Assembly (NCBI RefSeq): GCF_030408635.1
Contig: NZ_CP047198.1
Span: 2,418,001-2,482,000 of the forward strand
Length of the DNA: 64,000 nt
Direction of reading: 5' to 3'
From: Corynebacterium coyleae
Lineage (GTDB): Bacteria; Actinomycetota; Actinomycetes; Mycobacteriales; Mycobacteriaceae
Shown one piece after another: positions 27,858-36,125 of the stretch (positions within the stretch are counted from its first letter, which is position 1; each line of letters opens with the position of its first letter). The notes beneath the pieces were generated by a model. It was not told the origin of the DNA and did no database searches. It saw nothing but the letters and a program-made list of their open reading frames with translations. Both the position numbers and the translations under genes were made by a program.

Positions 27858-28115
27858 CTAGAGGAACGGATATGGGTCCCATCCGGTGAAGTACTCAATG
27901 CGCTCGCGAGCGATCAATAGAATCGCCGCAACCACCGCCACCAGCACCACAGCCAGGAACACCCAGCCGATCACCCGGCGCGCACCCACGGGTGCCGTGC
28001 CGTCCTCCTCAGGCGACAGGAAGTGGATGCTCAACGAGAACAACGCCGGCAGGCCAGCGCCGAGCAGCAAGCCGGTGCCGAGCACCATCAACAGAGACTT
28101 CAGAATTTCAAGCAT
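27858..28115 (-). CDS. Small two-helix membrane protein downstream of pitA
   Basis: An 85-aa protein with two transmembrane segments (about 8-30 and 48-70) and a short aromatic C-terminus (FTGWDPYPFL). It starts 13 bp after the pitA stop, so it is probably in the same transcript. Small membrane partners of PitA are common in Corynebacterium; function unknown. Confidence 0.75.
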   Translation of the reverse strand: MLEILKSLLMVLGTGLLLGAGLPALFSLSIHFLSPEEDGTAPVGARRVIGWVFLAVVLVAVVAAILLIARERIEYFTGWDPYPFL

Positions 28116-28128
28116 GACCTATACCTCT

Positions 28129-29370
28129 TTACTGGTGGTCCAGGCCGCGGGTCGTATCCACGATATGGGCGGGTTCGCCGCGGTGGGGGGTGGTGGGTTC
28201 GTCGATAAGCGAGTCGCTCTCCCAGTCATCGTTGACATTGTCGCGGTGCACCGGCTCGCGCTGCGCCACGATGAACATGTAACCGCCGCAAATCACAAGC
28301 ACCACTGCCAACATGATGCCGCCCCACACGGGGTCGCCACCAAGATCCGAGACCCAGCGGGCTGCCCACCAGGTGACGAACGCGACGAACGCGGCGATCG
28401 GCAGGGTGGTGATCCACGCGATGGCCATGCGGCCGGCAACGCCCCAACGCACCTCGCCCTTCGGGCCCGTCAGGCCGGAGCCCATGATGGAACCGGTGGC
28501 GACGTGGGTCGTCGACAAGGCCATGCCCAAGTGCGACGACGTCAGAATGATCGCCGCCGACGACGTCTCCGCAGCCATACCCTGCGGCGGGTGAATCTCC
28601 ACCAGACCCTTGCCCAGGGTGCGGATCACGCGGAAACCACCCGAGTAGGTGCCAATCGCGATCGCAAGCGCACAGGACGCCTGGATCCAAAACGGCATCG
28701 TGTGATCCGAATCAAACTGACCCGCGGCCACCATGGCCAGGAAGATCACACCCATGGTCTTCTGAGCATCCGACGTACCGTGCGCCAACGCCACCAGCGA
28801 CGCCGTGCCAATCTGGCCCCAACGGAAGTAATTGTCGCGGTGCTCCTTCTCCGCATTCGACGTCAGGCGGTACACCAGCCAGGTGCCAATCATTGCGACG
28901 AGACCAGCCACGAACGGCGCAAACAACGCCGGCAGGATGATCTTGTGCAGCACGCCGCCCCACACGACGCCCTGCCAGCCAATCGCCGCGATCGCCGCGC
29001 CAATCAGGCCGCCGAACAGCGCGTGTGACGACGACGACGGGATGCCGTACAGCCACGTAAACAAGTTCCACAGAATGGCGCCCGTCAGGCCCGCGAACAC
29101 GACCAGCAGGAGCCGCTCCGACTCAACCGTGTCGCTGAGGTCAAACACGTCTAGCTTCACAATGCCGTTGGCCACGGTCTTGGCCACCGCTACCGACAAG
29201 AACGCGCCGATGAGGTTCAAAATGCCAGCCAACGCCACAGCCGTCTTCGGCTTCAACGCGCCAGTAGCAATCGACGTCGCCATCGCATTCGCGGTGTCAT
29301 GGAAGCCGTTCGTGAAATCAAAAAACAGCGCCACAACAATAATTAGGACGAGGAGGATAGTGATGCTCAC
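28129..29370 (-). CDS. pitA: Low-affinity inorganic phosphate transporter
   Basis: A 413-aa PiT-family (PF01384 type) carrier. Both duplicated signature regions are present: FFDFTNGFHDTANAMATSIA near the N-terminus and ALAHGTSDAQKTMGVIFLA in the second half. About ten transmembrane helices. It imports metal-phosphate by proton symport. ATG 29370. First gene of a two-gene operon with the small membrane protein. Confidence 0.94.
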   Translation of the reverse strand: MSITILLVLIIVVALFFDFTNGFHDTANAMATSIATGALKPKTAVALAGILNLIGAFLSVAVAKTVANGIVKLDVFDLSDTVESERLLLVVFAGLTGAILWNLFTWLYGIPSSSSHALFGGLIGAAIAAIGWQGVVWGGVLHKIILPALFAPFVAGLVAMIGTWLVYRLTSNAEKEHRDNYFRWGQIGTASLVALAHGTSDAQKTMGVIFLAMVAAGQFDSDHTMPFWIQASCALAIAIGTYSGGFRVIRTLGKGLVEIHPPQGMAAETSSAAIILTSSHLGMALSTTHVATGSIMGSGLTGPKGEVRWGVAGRMAIAWITTLPIAAFVAFVTWWAARWVSDLGGDPVWGGIMLAVVLVICGGYMFIVAQREPVHRDNVNDDWESDSLIDEPTTPHRGEPAHIVDTTRGLDHQ

Positions 29371-29514
29371 ATCCTGGCATTATGCGCCCTAATTAGCACT
29401 TAAGAAACTCACGGTCGCGCCATTAACCTCCCGTTTACCAAGCCCTTTGGTGCTACTTTGCTTTACCTGGGGGTTTCCGGTCTACGGCACCTAGCGTTCA
29501 CCTTCTGGGGGTAG

Positions 29515-30876
29515 TTAGCCGGCCACGATGTTCCACACGGTGACACCCATGATCACCAACCCCACCACGAGCACAAAGATCGTGTCCGGGCGACGCGCGT
29601 AGTGCTTAAACGCCACCGCCTTATGGAACAGCAACACCGGCATGATGTAGACCAAGAACGCAACGAAAATACCGCCGACCACCGAAATCATGTCCAGAAT
29701 CGACGGGTTCGCCACCGCCACCAACACCGCGGTGACAAAGACGAAGATGTTGACGGACCAGCGCAGGGTGGTCGTCGATACGCGAGACGCAAAGCCCGGC
29801 GCGACCACGCGCACGAGATAGCCGGTGCCCTCCTCCGTCCCCAGGAGGTGACCGAAGTACGACGTGACAATCGCAGCGATGGCAATGATCGGGCTCATCC
29901 ACGCCATGAACGGCGTATCCGTCTCATTGGCCAGATACGACAGCACCGGCACATTCTGCTCGCGCGCCGCATCCATACCCTCCGCGCCGAGCGACAGCGC
30001 GCACGACCACACGAAAAACATAGTGAACGCCACCAGCATCAGCGCCGTGACCAACTCCACCTTGGACACCTCACGCTCGACAGCCTCAACGTCGCCGTCC
30101 TTCTTCTTCTGCACATCCAACGCGAACTGGCTCAACGCCGCCATGTGGCTGAACGAAAACACCAACACCGGCAGAATCAACAGCAGGCCCTGCCACACCG
30201 GAACATCCGACTCGTAGCCACGGAAACTGGCAAAGTCCCACCGCGGAATCAGATACAACGACACCGCCGCAAGCGCAATGATCAGCGGATACACCAGTGC
30301 GTTCGCGATCCACAGCGTGATCTTCTTGCCCAACGCATAGGCACCCGTCATGATGCCCACCGACACCGTGGCCAGCACCCACCGGTCCACCTGCGCGCCA
30401 CCCAACTGATTGACGATGAAACTGTCCAGCGTGTTCGTAATCGAAATGCCGTAAATCAACACCGTGGGATAAATCCCCAGCCAATACAGCACCGCCGAGG
30501 CGAACCCCCGCTTGCGGCCCGTCAGCGCCGTAATCACCTGCAGCACATCCAGGCCCTTCACCGGCGACGCCGCCACAATGCGCGCATACGTCCGATGCGA
30601 GAAAAACACCATCGGAGCAATGAGCAGCGTAGCGACGACCAACGGCCAGAACCCGAAACTACCCGCATTAATCGGCAGAAACAGGATGCCCGCACCCACG
30701 CCGGTACCGAAGAGCGTGATCACCCAACGCATAAACGAACCGTCTGGTTCGTCGCCCTCACGCTGCTCCTTGATCTGGTCGATATCCGCGTCGGTGAGGT
30801 TCTCCGCGTCGAACTCGTCACGCGCGAGTTCCAGGTGTTCATCGCTGTACTGCTCCGGCAGGTCCGCGTTAGTCAT
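29515..30876 (-). CDS. HAAAP-family amino-acid permease (copy 2)
   Basis: A 453-aa paralogue of the permease at 26158, very similar over the whole membrane part (ITLFGTGVGAGILFLPINAG; RIVAASPVKGLDVLQVITAL). The N-terminus is longer and acidic. ATG 30876. No leader ORF is seen in front of this copy; instead a large inverted repeat (30981-31092) lies in the divergent promoter region. pitA and its small partner sit between the two copies. Confidence 0.88.
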   Translation of the reverse strand: MTNADLPEQYSDEHLELARDEFDAENLTDADIDQIKEQREGDEPDGSFMRWVITLFGTGVGAGILFLPINAGSFGFWPLVVATLLIAPMVFFSHRTYARIVAASPVKGLDVLQVITALTGRKRGFASAVLYWLGIYPTVLIYGISITNTLDSFIVNQLGGAQVDRWVLATVSVGIMTGAYALGKKITLWIANALVYPLIIALAAVSLYLIPRWDFASFRGYESDVPVWQGLLLILPVLVFSFSHMAALSQFALDVQKKKDGDVEAVEREVSKVELVTALMLVAFTMFFVWSCALSLGAEGMDAAREQNVPVLSYLANETDTPFMAWMSPIIAIAAIVTSYFGHLLGTEEGTGYLVRVVAPGFASRVSTTTLRWSVNIFVFVTAVLVAVANPSILDMISVVGGIFVAFLVYIMPVLLFHKAVAFKHYARRPDTIFVLVVGLVIMGVTVWNIVAG

Positions 30877-30980
30877 AAAGAATTACGGTACAGGCGCCTC
30901 CGGCACGCTGCGTGTTTTTGTGCGGTGGGGTTGTCGGTGGTTCGTGCGGAACGCCAAGGTGAGTCGGGGGCGTTTCCGTT

Positions 30981-31092
30981 CATATGCAGGGCTCGATATG
31001 CGTAAGTGCCGGTCAGAGCGTTTTCCGAAATTTCGGCCGATTTTCCCAGAAACACCGTGACCAGGGGTTACGCATATCGAGACCTGCATATG
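30981..31092. repeat. 112-bp near-perfect inverted repeat (MITE-like)
   Basis: Arms of 25 bp at 30981-31005 and 31068-31092 begin CATATGCAGG and match at 24 of 25 positions. The 62-bp centre carries its own 12-bp palindrome CCGAAATTTCGG (31025-31036) and weak further pairing next to the arms. It could fold as a long cruciform or RNA hairpin, or be a miniature transposable element. It lies between divergent genes. Confidence 0.8.
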
Positions 31093-31133
31093 AAGCCTGG
31101 AAAGGCAGCACGGGAGCCGGTACGCTCGGCCCC

Positions 31134-31580
31134 ATGACTCAGTCAACCCGCAGCGCATCGCTTCACGACGACACCACCACCGACCGCCTCACCCAATCCG
31201 CCATCGCCGGCACCCTGGTCGCGGTCCCCGACTACGTCCGGTCCACCCCGGGTCGCATCTTCGCGTGGACGGCGATCCTCGGCGCGTACGCGGCGGCGGT
31301 GGCGAAGTTCGACACCGTCTACGAGGACACCGACCACGACGTCACCGCCAAGGTGGAGGAGAAGCCCGACACCACGAACCCGAAGGTCACGTGGGGGCTG
31401 CTCGCCGGTGGGATCGCGCTGAATGCGCTGGGCCTGCGCCTGCACGTTGTCGTCCAGACGAAGCTCGCCCGCGCACTCGAGCGCCGGGGCGTGAAGAAGC
31501 CGCACACGTTGCTCGGCGCCGCATTTGCAGCGCTGATGTTCGCGGCGCTGGAGGCCGCCGCACGGGTCAGGCAGGGGTAG
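31134..31580 (+). CDS. Hypothetical membrane-associated protein
   Basis: A 148-aa protein starting MTQSTRSASLHDDT at ATG 31134. It has three moderately hydrophobic segments (about 38-55, 82-105, 125-140) separated by charged loops, so probably three membrane passes. I do not recognise the family. The 112-bp inverted repeat lies just upstream. Confidence 0.6.
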   Translation: MTQSTRSASLHDDTTTDRLTQSAIAGTLVAVPDYVRSTPGRIFAWTAILGAYAAAVAKFDTVYEDTDHDVTAKVEEKPDTTNPKVTWGLLAGGIALNALGLRLHVVVQTKLARALERRGVKKPHTLLGAAFAALMFAALEAAARVRQG

Positions 31581-31597
31581 GGGTTCGCGCTGCCCGG

Positions 31598-31652
31598 AAT
31601 CAGCGCTTCCGATTCTTCGGCTAGGTAGTCACCGACCGGAGCCGAGAGGGAT
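31598..31652 (-). pseudogene. HigA antitoxin remnant
   Basis: On the minus strand this stretch encodes APVGDYLAEESEAL, matching FPVGDYLAEELEARG of the intact HigA at 32896-33144. It has no start codon of its own and no downstream helix-turn-helix, so it is a decayed fragment. Confidence 0.65.
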
Positions 31653-31661
31653 CCGCGGAAC

Positions 31662-31877
31662 TCACAACAGATCACCCCTATGCACCACAGGCTCAAGGTC
31701 GTACCCCAGCACCGCGAGCACCTCCATGGCCTTCCCGATTTCCGCAGTCGGCTTGCCGTGCTCGAGTTCCCTAAGGAACCGGTCTGAGACGTCGGCAAGT
31801 TCTGCGACTTCAAGCTGCGTCAGCCTGCGCTCCTTACGTTGGGCGCGTACAAAAGCGCCAAGCGTCTCAATGTCCAC
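31662..31877 (-). CDS. HipB-like XRE antitoxin/regulator (copy 1)
   Basis: A 71-aa helix-turn-helix protein: FVRAQRKERRLTQLEVAELA then DVSDRFLRELEHGKPTAEIG, a complete XRE domain of the HipB/y4mF type, followed by VLAVLGYDLEPVV. GTG 31877 is supported by AAGGAGA upstream and by identity with copy 2 (36126-36350). HipB normally pairs with the kinase HipA; no HipA gene is in the window. It may act as an orphan repressor. Fragments of further copies lie at 32700-32826 and 37084-37126. Confidence 0.85.
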   Translation of the reverse strand: MDIETLGAFVRAQRKERRLTQLEVAELADVSDRFLRELEHGKPTAEIGKAMEVLAVLGYDLEPVVHRGDLL

Positions 31878-32002
31878 GTGCCACTTCTCCTTGCCAAACG
31901 TGTGCTTTTTCGGAGCGTTCGCACCGAATTCGTTCCGTTAGGCCGCGAGTTTAGCGCAGTTTTGTTCGTTTCGGTGCGCTCATTCCGGTTCTTGGGTTCG
32001 GT

Positions 32003-32653
32003 CTACGGGCATTGCTTTGCGACGACCCCACGCCCCAACAACAAATCTCTCACCGGCCCATCCTCGCCGAACATGTAGAACCGGGCGAGCAGGTCGTTGA
32101 AGTGCTCGGTGACGGACGGGTCGTCCTCGTCGAAGGGCGCGGTGAGCAGGAAGGGCGACTGCTGGGCGAGAAGATAGCCATTCGCGGCGAAGATCGCAGT
32201 TCGCTTGTTACCATCCTCGAACGGTTGCGCGCGGGCGACCTGGAGGAATAGGTCGACGGAGGCGTGTTTTGGGTCGGGGTGGTTGAGGGCGTCGTCGATA
32301 AGAGTGTCGAGCTCTGAGTCGGAGAGCGCCGGCGGTTCGTGACGCCCGTAGCGAGTGCGCACGCCAATACCCTGGTCGTCGGTACGCAAACTGCCCGGGT
32401 TGAGCGCCGCGCTCCGCGTGAGTTTTGCGTTGATGCGCTTCAGATACGACGCGTCGACGCTGGTGGCGGGGGTGTTAAGGATGAATTCACCGGCGGATTT
32501 GAGGTCTTCAAGCAACGCGAGGTCGCTGCGTCCGCGCACGCCGGTGGTGTCGCCGGTTTCGAGGAAACGGCCCGTGGCGGGCCTGCTGGTGGACAGGTTG
32601 TCGAAGACAACACCCGCGGTGAAGATGACGCTGAGTAACTGCGTGACGTTCAT
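32003..32653 (-). CDS. Fic/DOC family protein with altered catalytic motif
   Basis: A 216-aa protein. The Fic core motif reads AQPFEDGNKRTAIFAANGYL (about 158-177), where the catalytic His of HPFxxGNxR is Gln, so AMP transfer may be lost or altered. The N-terminal segment VTQLLSVIFTAGVVFDNLST is duplicated in a truncated copy at 33672-33806. ATG 32653. The C-terminal tail (GVVAKQCP) is encoded by a copy of the dispersed GCTT-NN-CGACGA motif. Fic proteins are often toxins; no conventional Fic antitoxin is adjacent. Confidence 0.82.
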   Translation of the reverse strand: MNVTQLLSVIFTAGVVFDNLSTSRPATGRFLETGDTTGVRGRSDLALLEDLKSAGEFILNTPATSVDASYLKRINAKLTRSAALNPGSLRTDDQGIGVRTRYGRHEPPALSDSELDTLIDDALNHPDPKHASVDLFLQVARAQPFEDGNKRTAIFAANGYLLAQQSPFLLTAPFDEDDPSVTEHFNDLLARFYMFGEDGPVRDLLLGRGVVAKQCP

Positions 32654-32699
32654 GGGCACCTTCCGGGACAGCGGCGAAGACGGACAGCACCGAGTGTAG

Positions 32700-32826
32700 G
32701 GGCGGATGCCTATCTCGGTCTGCAGCTACAAGCTCTGCAACAAGATCCTCGGTACTCAAGCTGAGTCAGCCTCCGCCCCTTACGTTGGGCACTTACAGGA
32801 GCGCCGAGCGCCTCAATGTCCACGTG
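32700..32826 (-). pseudogene. Truncated HipB-like gene
   Basis: From GTG 32826 the minus strand reads DIEALGAPVSAQRKGRRLTQ LE, about 24 residues matching the intact HipB-like proteins. The frame then breaks, and recognisable AELVA...ADRDR bases continue in another frame. The Shine-Dalgarno is still present. It lies directly upstream of the Fic gene, consistent with rearrangement between copies. Confidence 0.75.
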
Positions 32827-32895
32827 TCACTTCCTCTTGCCAAATGTTTGTCTTTGCGGAGCGATCACGCCGAATTCGTTCCGTTAGTCCGCGAA

Positions 32896-33144
32896 CTACT
32901 GAGTGCGCCGCAGGTACGTGTCCTGCAGGTTCAGCCACAGCTCTGCCGAAGTTCCCAGCGCCGCACCGACGAGGGCTGCTGATTCTCTCGTGAGCTCGTG
33001 TTGCCCTGAAATCAACGCTTCCACAAACGTCGTTGGCTGGCCCAGAATTTCTGCAAAGTCTTCTTCACTCCAGCCGCGCGCTTCCAATTCTTCAGCCAGG
33101 TAGTCTCCGACCGGAAAAGCTTCGGCCAGTGGTTGAGTAGTCAT
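32896..33144 (-). CDS. higA: HigA-family antitoxin
   Basis: An 82-aa XRE antitoxin with the HigA/VapI pattern: FPVGDYLAEELEARGWSEED, FAEILGQPTTFVEALISGQ, and ALGTSAELWLNLQDTYLRR at the end. It neutralises HigB and represses the operon in known systems. It follows higB by 13 bp on the minus strand, the usual toxin-first order. ATG 33144 has GGGAGGTGA upstream. A close paralogue (35042-35293) lacks a toxin. Confidence 0.9.
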   Translation of the reverse strand: MTTQPLAEAFPVGDYLAEELEARGWSEEDFAEILGQPTTFVEALISGQHELTRESAALVGAALGTSAELWLNLQDTYLRRTQ

Positions 33145-33157
33145 CGTTCACCTCCCA

Positions 33158-33466
33158 TTAGTGGTAGTCGACCATCTCGATCACAACTACGATGCGTCTA
33201 TCTTCATCTGTCTCAAACCGAATGACAAGGCGAAATTGCCTGTTTAATCGAATCGATGAGGTACCGACTCGATCGCCTCGAAGTTGCTCGAGTCTTAAGG
33301 ACTTCAGCGCTCGCAAATCTCTTTCGTCACTGACATTTGCAAGTACCTGAATCTTGCGACGAAAGGCTCGCACCAGCTCGGGAGACCAACGCTTTGGCTG
33401 GAACGTGGAATCTTCGGCAAGGCGTTTAAGGATCTTGTCTTCGAAACGAATTCTCACGCAGACCAT
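33158..33466 (-). CDS. higB: HigB-type toxin (RelE superfamily)
   Basis: A 102-aa protein starting MVCVRIRFEDKILKRLAEDS at ATG 33466. It ends in the RelE/HigB core SLRLEQLRGDRVGTSSIRLN then RQFRLVIRF and VVVIEMVDYH, typical of ribosome-dependent mRNA interferases ('killer' family). With higA it forms the only complete toxin-antitoxin pair seen in this accessory region. Confidence 0.88.
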   Translation of the reverse strand: MVCVRIRFEDKILKRLAEDSTFQPKRWSPELVRAFRRKIQVLANVSDERDLRALKSLRLEQLRGDRVGTSSIRLNRQFRLVIRFETDEDRRIVVVIEMVDYH

Positions 33467-33671
33467 GACTCCGTCTGGTGAAAACACCGGCCGTTTGAGA
33501 ACTTGCCTAAATTACGCGTTGGCCCGCTTGCCCACCCTTTTCTCCCCATGAGAAGAAGTGTAGAGAGCGATCTACGGTCTGCATAGCCTCTGACTGCTCA
33601 TTTGAGTGAACACTTCCCCGCGGAAAACCGCACCAAACGAATAAAGTGCTAAACAAGCAGCGCTTGGGGGT

Positions 33672-33806
33672 TCACACGCAAGACGCGCCGATGCTGGCGA
33701 CCTCGCTCGACTGGAGGAACCGACCTGTCGCGAGCCAGCTGGTGGACAGATTGTCGAACACGACACCCGCGGTGAAGATGACGTCGCGGAGCTGCGTGAC
33801 GTTCAT
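33672..33806 (-). pseudogene. Truncated Fic-family gene fragment
   Basis: ATG 33806 opens a 44-residue ORF beginning MNVTQLRDVIFTAGVVFDNL, nearly identical to the N-terminus of the Fic protein at 32003. After residue 33 the similarity ends and a stop follows. The catalytic domain is absent. About 70 bp upstream of the start are also duplicated between the two loci (32651-32711 and 33804-33863). Confidence 0.8.
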
Positions 33807-33873
33807 GGGCACCTTCCGGGACAGCGGCGAAGACGGACAGCACCGAGTGTAGGGGGCGGATGCGAGGGGTCAG

Positions 33874-34194
33874 TTACTCCTCGTCTGGCAGTGGCTCACC
33901 GTATCCGGTGAGAAGGCAGAGTGTCGAAAGGTTGTTGTAGATCTCGATACGTTCCGCCTTGAACTTCCAGCACAACGTGCCGAATAGGTCGCCAGGGTTC
34001 ACGCCTTCTTTGCTTTTGGCCACGAACAGGTGGGCAAGACGGTTGGCGAACTCTTGGTCGTGCCCCTCCACGGTTGCTCCGCCGCCCGCTGTTCTGCGGT
34101 CGGAGTAGATAACGTTCCATCCACCGTTGGGCGACTCGATAACCGCAACCTCACCAGCCCCCGAGACAAGACCATATGGAAGATAACCAGCCAT
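33874..34194 (-). CDS. Hypothetical protein, 106 aa
   Basis: Starts MAGYLPYGLVSGAGEVAVIE at ATG 34194. A soluble-looking alpha/beta protein with a central EFANRLAHLFVAKSKEG and an acidic C-terminus (GEPLPDEE). I recognise no domain. It lies in the toxin-antitoxin region and could be cargo of that region. Confidence 0.6.
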   Translation of the reverse strand: MAGYLPYGLVSGAGEVAVIESPNGGWNVIYSDRRTAGGGATVEGHDQEFANRLAHLFVAKSKEGVNPGDLFGTLCWKFKAERIEIYNNLSTLCLLTGYGEPLPDEE

Positions 34195-34246
34195 TGCTAC
34201 TCCTCGTGACGCTGACCCGTAATCATCTCGTCCCGCGCAGCTACGT

Positions 34247-35011
34247 CTAGTAGACCTTGTTGGTTCCGCCATCCACCATGAGTGTTTGGCCGGTGATGTA
34301 GCGGGCGTCGCGGCTAAGCAAGAATGCGACGACCGGGGCGACGTCTGTCTCTGGGTCGCCGAAACGACCGAGCGGGATGCGCTGCAGAGACTGCTGGTAG
34401 AGCTCCGGGAATGCCTCGGACCACTTCTGCACGCCCTCGGTTAGCGCCATCGGACCGACGACGTTGACGCGAATGTCGTCCTTCGCCCACTCGTTGGCTA
34501 CCACGCGTGAAAGGCCACGAATCGCTTCCTTAGCTGCCGCGTACGCCGCCTGGGTGGGCTGGCCGACAATGCCGGCGCCGGAGGCAAAGTTCACGATCGC
34601 GCCACCGTTGTCTTTAAGGTGCGGGTAGGCAGCAAGCATGAAGTTCTTGGTGGCCTCGAAGCCGGTGCCGAAGGACAGGTCCCAGTCCTCCTGCTGCAGA
34701 TCGGTGAATGGCTTTTGTCGCGACGCGTGTGCGTTGTTGACCACGCCGGTGAGCTTGCCAAACTTCTCCACCGCAAGTTTTACGGCCTTCTTCGCGGTCT
34801 CCGGTTTGCTCACGTCGCCGTTGAGGAAGACAACGTTGTCCCCGAGGTCGTTCTCGAGGGCGGCGCCGGCGTCGTCGTTAATGTCTACGGCCACTACCTT
34901 CGCTCCACGTGCGACGAGAGTGCGCGAGATTGCCCCGCCGATACCTGCCGCGCCGCCGGTGACCACGGCAACCTGATCCTGCAACTGCGTGTTCATATCT
35001 TGAGTGCTCAT
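34247..35011 (-). CDS. SDR family oxidoreductase
   Basis: A 254-aa classical short-chain dehydrogenase. Cofactor motif TGGAAGIGGAISRTL (TGxxxGIG), structural motif NNAH (usually NNAG), catalytic Ser in NFASGAG and YxxxK in YAAAKEAIRG; C-terminal GQTLMVDGGTNKVY. An Asp after the second beta strand (VVAVDIND) suggests NAD(H) preference. Similar to 3-oxoacyl-ACP reductase and glucose dehydrogenase relatives; substrate unknown. ATG 35011. Confidence 0.92.
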   Translation of the reverse strand: MSTQDMNTQLQDQVAVVTGGAAGIGGAISRTLVARGAKVVAVDINDDAGAALENDLGDNVVFLNGDVSKPETAKKAVKLAVEKFGKLTGVVNNAHASRQKPFTDLQQEDWDLSFGTGFEATKNFMLAAYPHLKDNGGAIVNFASGAGIVGQPTQAAYAAAKEAIRGLSRVVANEWAKDDIRVNVVGPMALTEGVQKWSEAFPELYQQSLQRIPLGRFGDPETDVAPVVAFLLSRDARYITGQTLMVDGGTNKVY

Positions 35012-35041
35012 GAACCCGAGTGTAGGGGCGGATTGGCGAGG

Positions 35042-35293
35042 TTACCCGTGCCTCCACGCAAGAAATGTGTCTTGCAGATTGAGCCACAGCTCTGCCGAGG
35101 TACCACGTGCTGCTCCGACCAGCTCAGCGGATTCCCGCGTAAGCTCCCGCTCGCCCGAGATGATCTCTTTAACAAAGCGCGTCGGCCGTCCCATGATCGC
35201 GGCGAAATCTGCTTCGCTCCAACCACGTTCTTCTAATTCCTCCGCGAGGAAATCTCCCACTGGGAACGATTCTGCCAAAGGTTGAGTAACCAT
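35042..35293 (-). CDS. HigA-family antitoxin, orphan copy
   Basis: An 83-aa paralogue of the HigA at 32896, conserved over the full length (AEELEERGWSEADFAAIMGR; RGTSAELWLNLQDTFL). No higB-like gene lies upstream; the next minus-strand gene is an unrelated hypothetical. ATG 35293 has GGAGGTGA upstream. An inverted repeat GTCAGTGG/CCACTGAC (35328-35335 and 35347-35354) lies in front and could be its operator. It may control, or protect against, the toxin of the intact pair. Confidence 0.85.
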   Translation of the reverse strand: MVTQPLAESFPVGDFLAEELEERGWSEADFAAIMGRPTRFVKEIISGERELTRESAELVGAARGTSAELWLNLQDTFLAWRHG

Positions 35294-35327
35294 TGTTCAC
35301 CTCCGTCAGTGAACCATCGGAGGACCG

Positions 35328-35354
35328 TCAGTGGACCTCCAGTGGCCACTGACG
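35328..35354. promoter_or_regulatory. Inverted repeat upstream of orphan higA
   Basis: GTCAGTGG (35328-35335) and CCACTGAC (35347-35354), with extra GTCAGTG/CAGTGG words on either side. It lies 35 bp upstream of the orphan HigA start. Autoregulatory operators at this position are usual for antitoxin genes. Confidence 0.45.
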
Positions 35355-35363
35355 ATACCGCCG

Positions 35364-35996
35364 CTACGCGGGCCACATCCCCCAACTGCTGAACCGGTGC
35401 CGGTCTACCGCCTCCTCCACGGCATACACCATGTCCCGAAGGGCACCGTACCCCGCGAGCTTCGCCTCCAGGTCCACGATCAATTGCAGGCCATCGACCC
35501 ACATCTCCATAACCACGCGCGGTTCCGCCGTCCCCGGCGCGAACAGCGGCAGCGGGAAGTACGCTGAGCCGGAGTCTTTACCGATTTCACTGCCATCCAC
35601 CTCGCTGCATTTGTAGTTCAGGCCCATCTCTGCCAGGCCGTCACCAGCCAATTCAGCGCTAGGTTCTGGGAACTCAACCTCTCGGATTTCCACCCGCATC
35701 GCGCGATCCGCCTCGTCCGCATAGGAGAGAGGTTGCGGCAACACGCGTGAGATGGTGTCGCAAATCGGCCCCATCATGTCCAGACGTCCGGCGTCGGCGC
35801 ATTCCCGCGCGGAGATCGCGAGCCCGTATACGCCAGCAAACCGCAGTTCGTGCGCGAGTGCCTCCCCGCTGATCTCCACCATCAACCTGGCCGCCGATTC
35901 CTCAGACCGCCCCAGTGCCTGACGGAGGTCGTTCTTTTCAGCCGCTAACTTGGCTGCCTCGAGAATGTCCGAGAAGAGATTGATGGAGGTGCTCAT
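35364..35996 (-). CDS. Hypothetical protein, 210 aa
   Basis: Starts MSTSINLFSDILEAAKLAAE at ATG 35996; an ATG at 36041 in frame is an alternative. The N-terminal half is helical and Ala-rich; the C-terminal half holds VEIREVEFPEPSAELAGDGL and an aromatic end (WGMWPA). No signal peptide or membrane segment. Family not recognised. Confidence 0.65.
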   Translation of the reverse strand: MSTSINLFSDILEAAKLAAEKNDLRQALGRSEESAARLMVEISGEALAHELRFAGVYGLAISARECADAGRLDMMGPICDTISRVLPQPLSYADEADRAMRVEIREVEFPEPSAELAGDGLAEMGLNYKCSEVDGSEIGKDSGSAYFPLPLFAPGTAEPRVVMEMWVDGLQLIVDLEAKLAGYGALRDMVYAVEEAVDRHRFSSWGMWPA

Positions 35997-36075
35997 GCCG
36001 AAGATACCATTAAGCGTCAACGCTTCAGGCAATAGCTCCATGCCCGGCAGTTTCAAAACTTGGCGGCCTCAAACA

Positions 36076-36117
36076 GTTGGTGCGTACCTACTTGTCCGCA
36101 ATGTGGAGTCCGCAAGG
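36076..36117. repeat. Dispersed palindromic repeat, copy 3
   Basis: AGTTGGTGCGTACCTACTTG then TCCGCAATGTGGAGTCCGCA; one base of the palindrome differs (TGTGGA). It ends 9 bp from the 3' end of HipB-like copy 2. Confidence 0.7.
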
Positions 36118-36125
36118 GGCGACGC

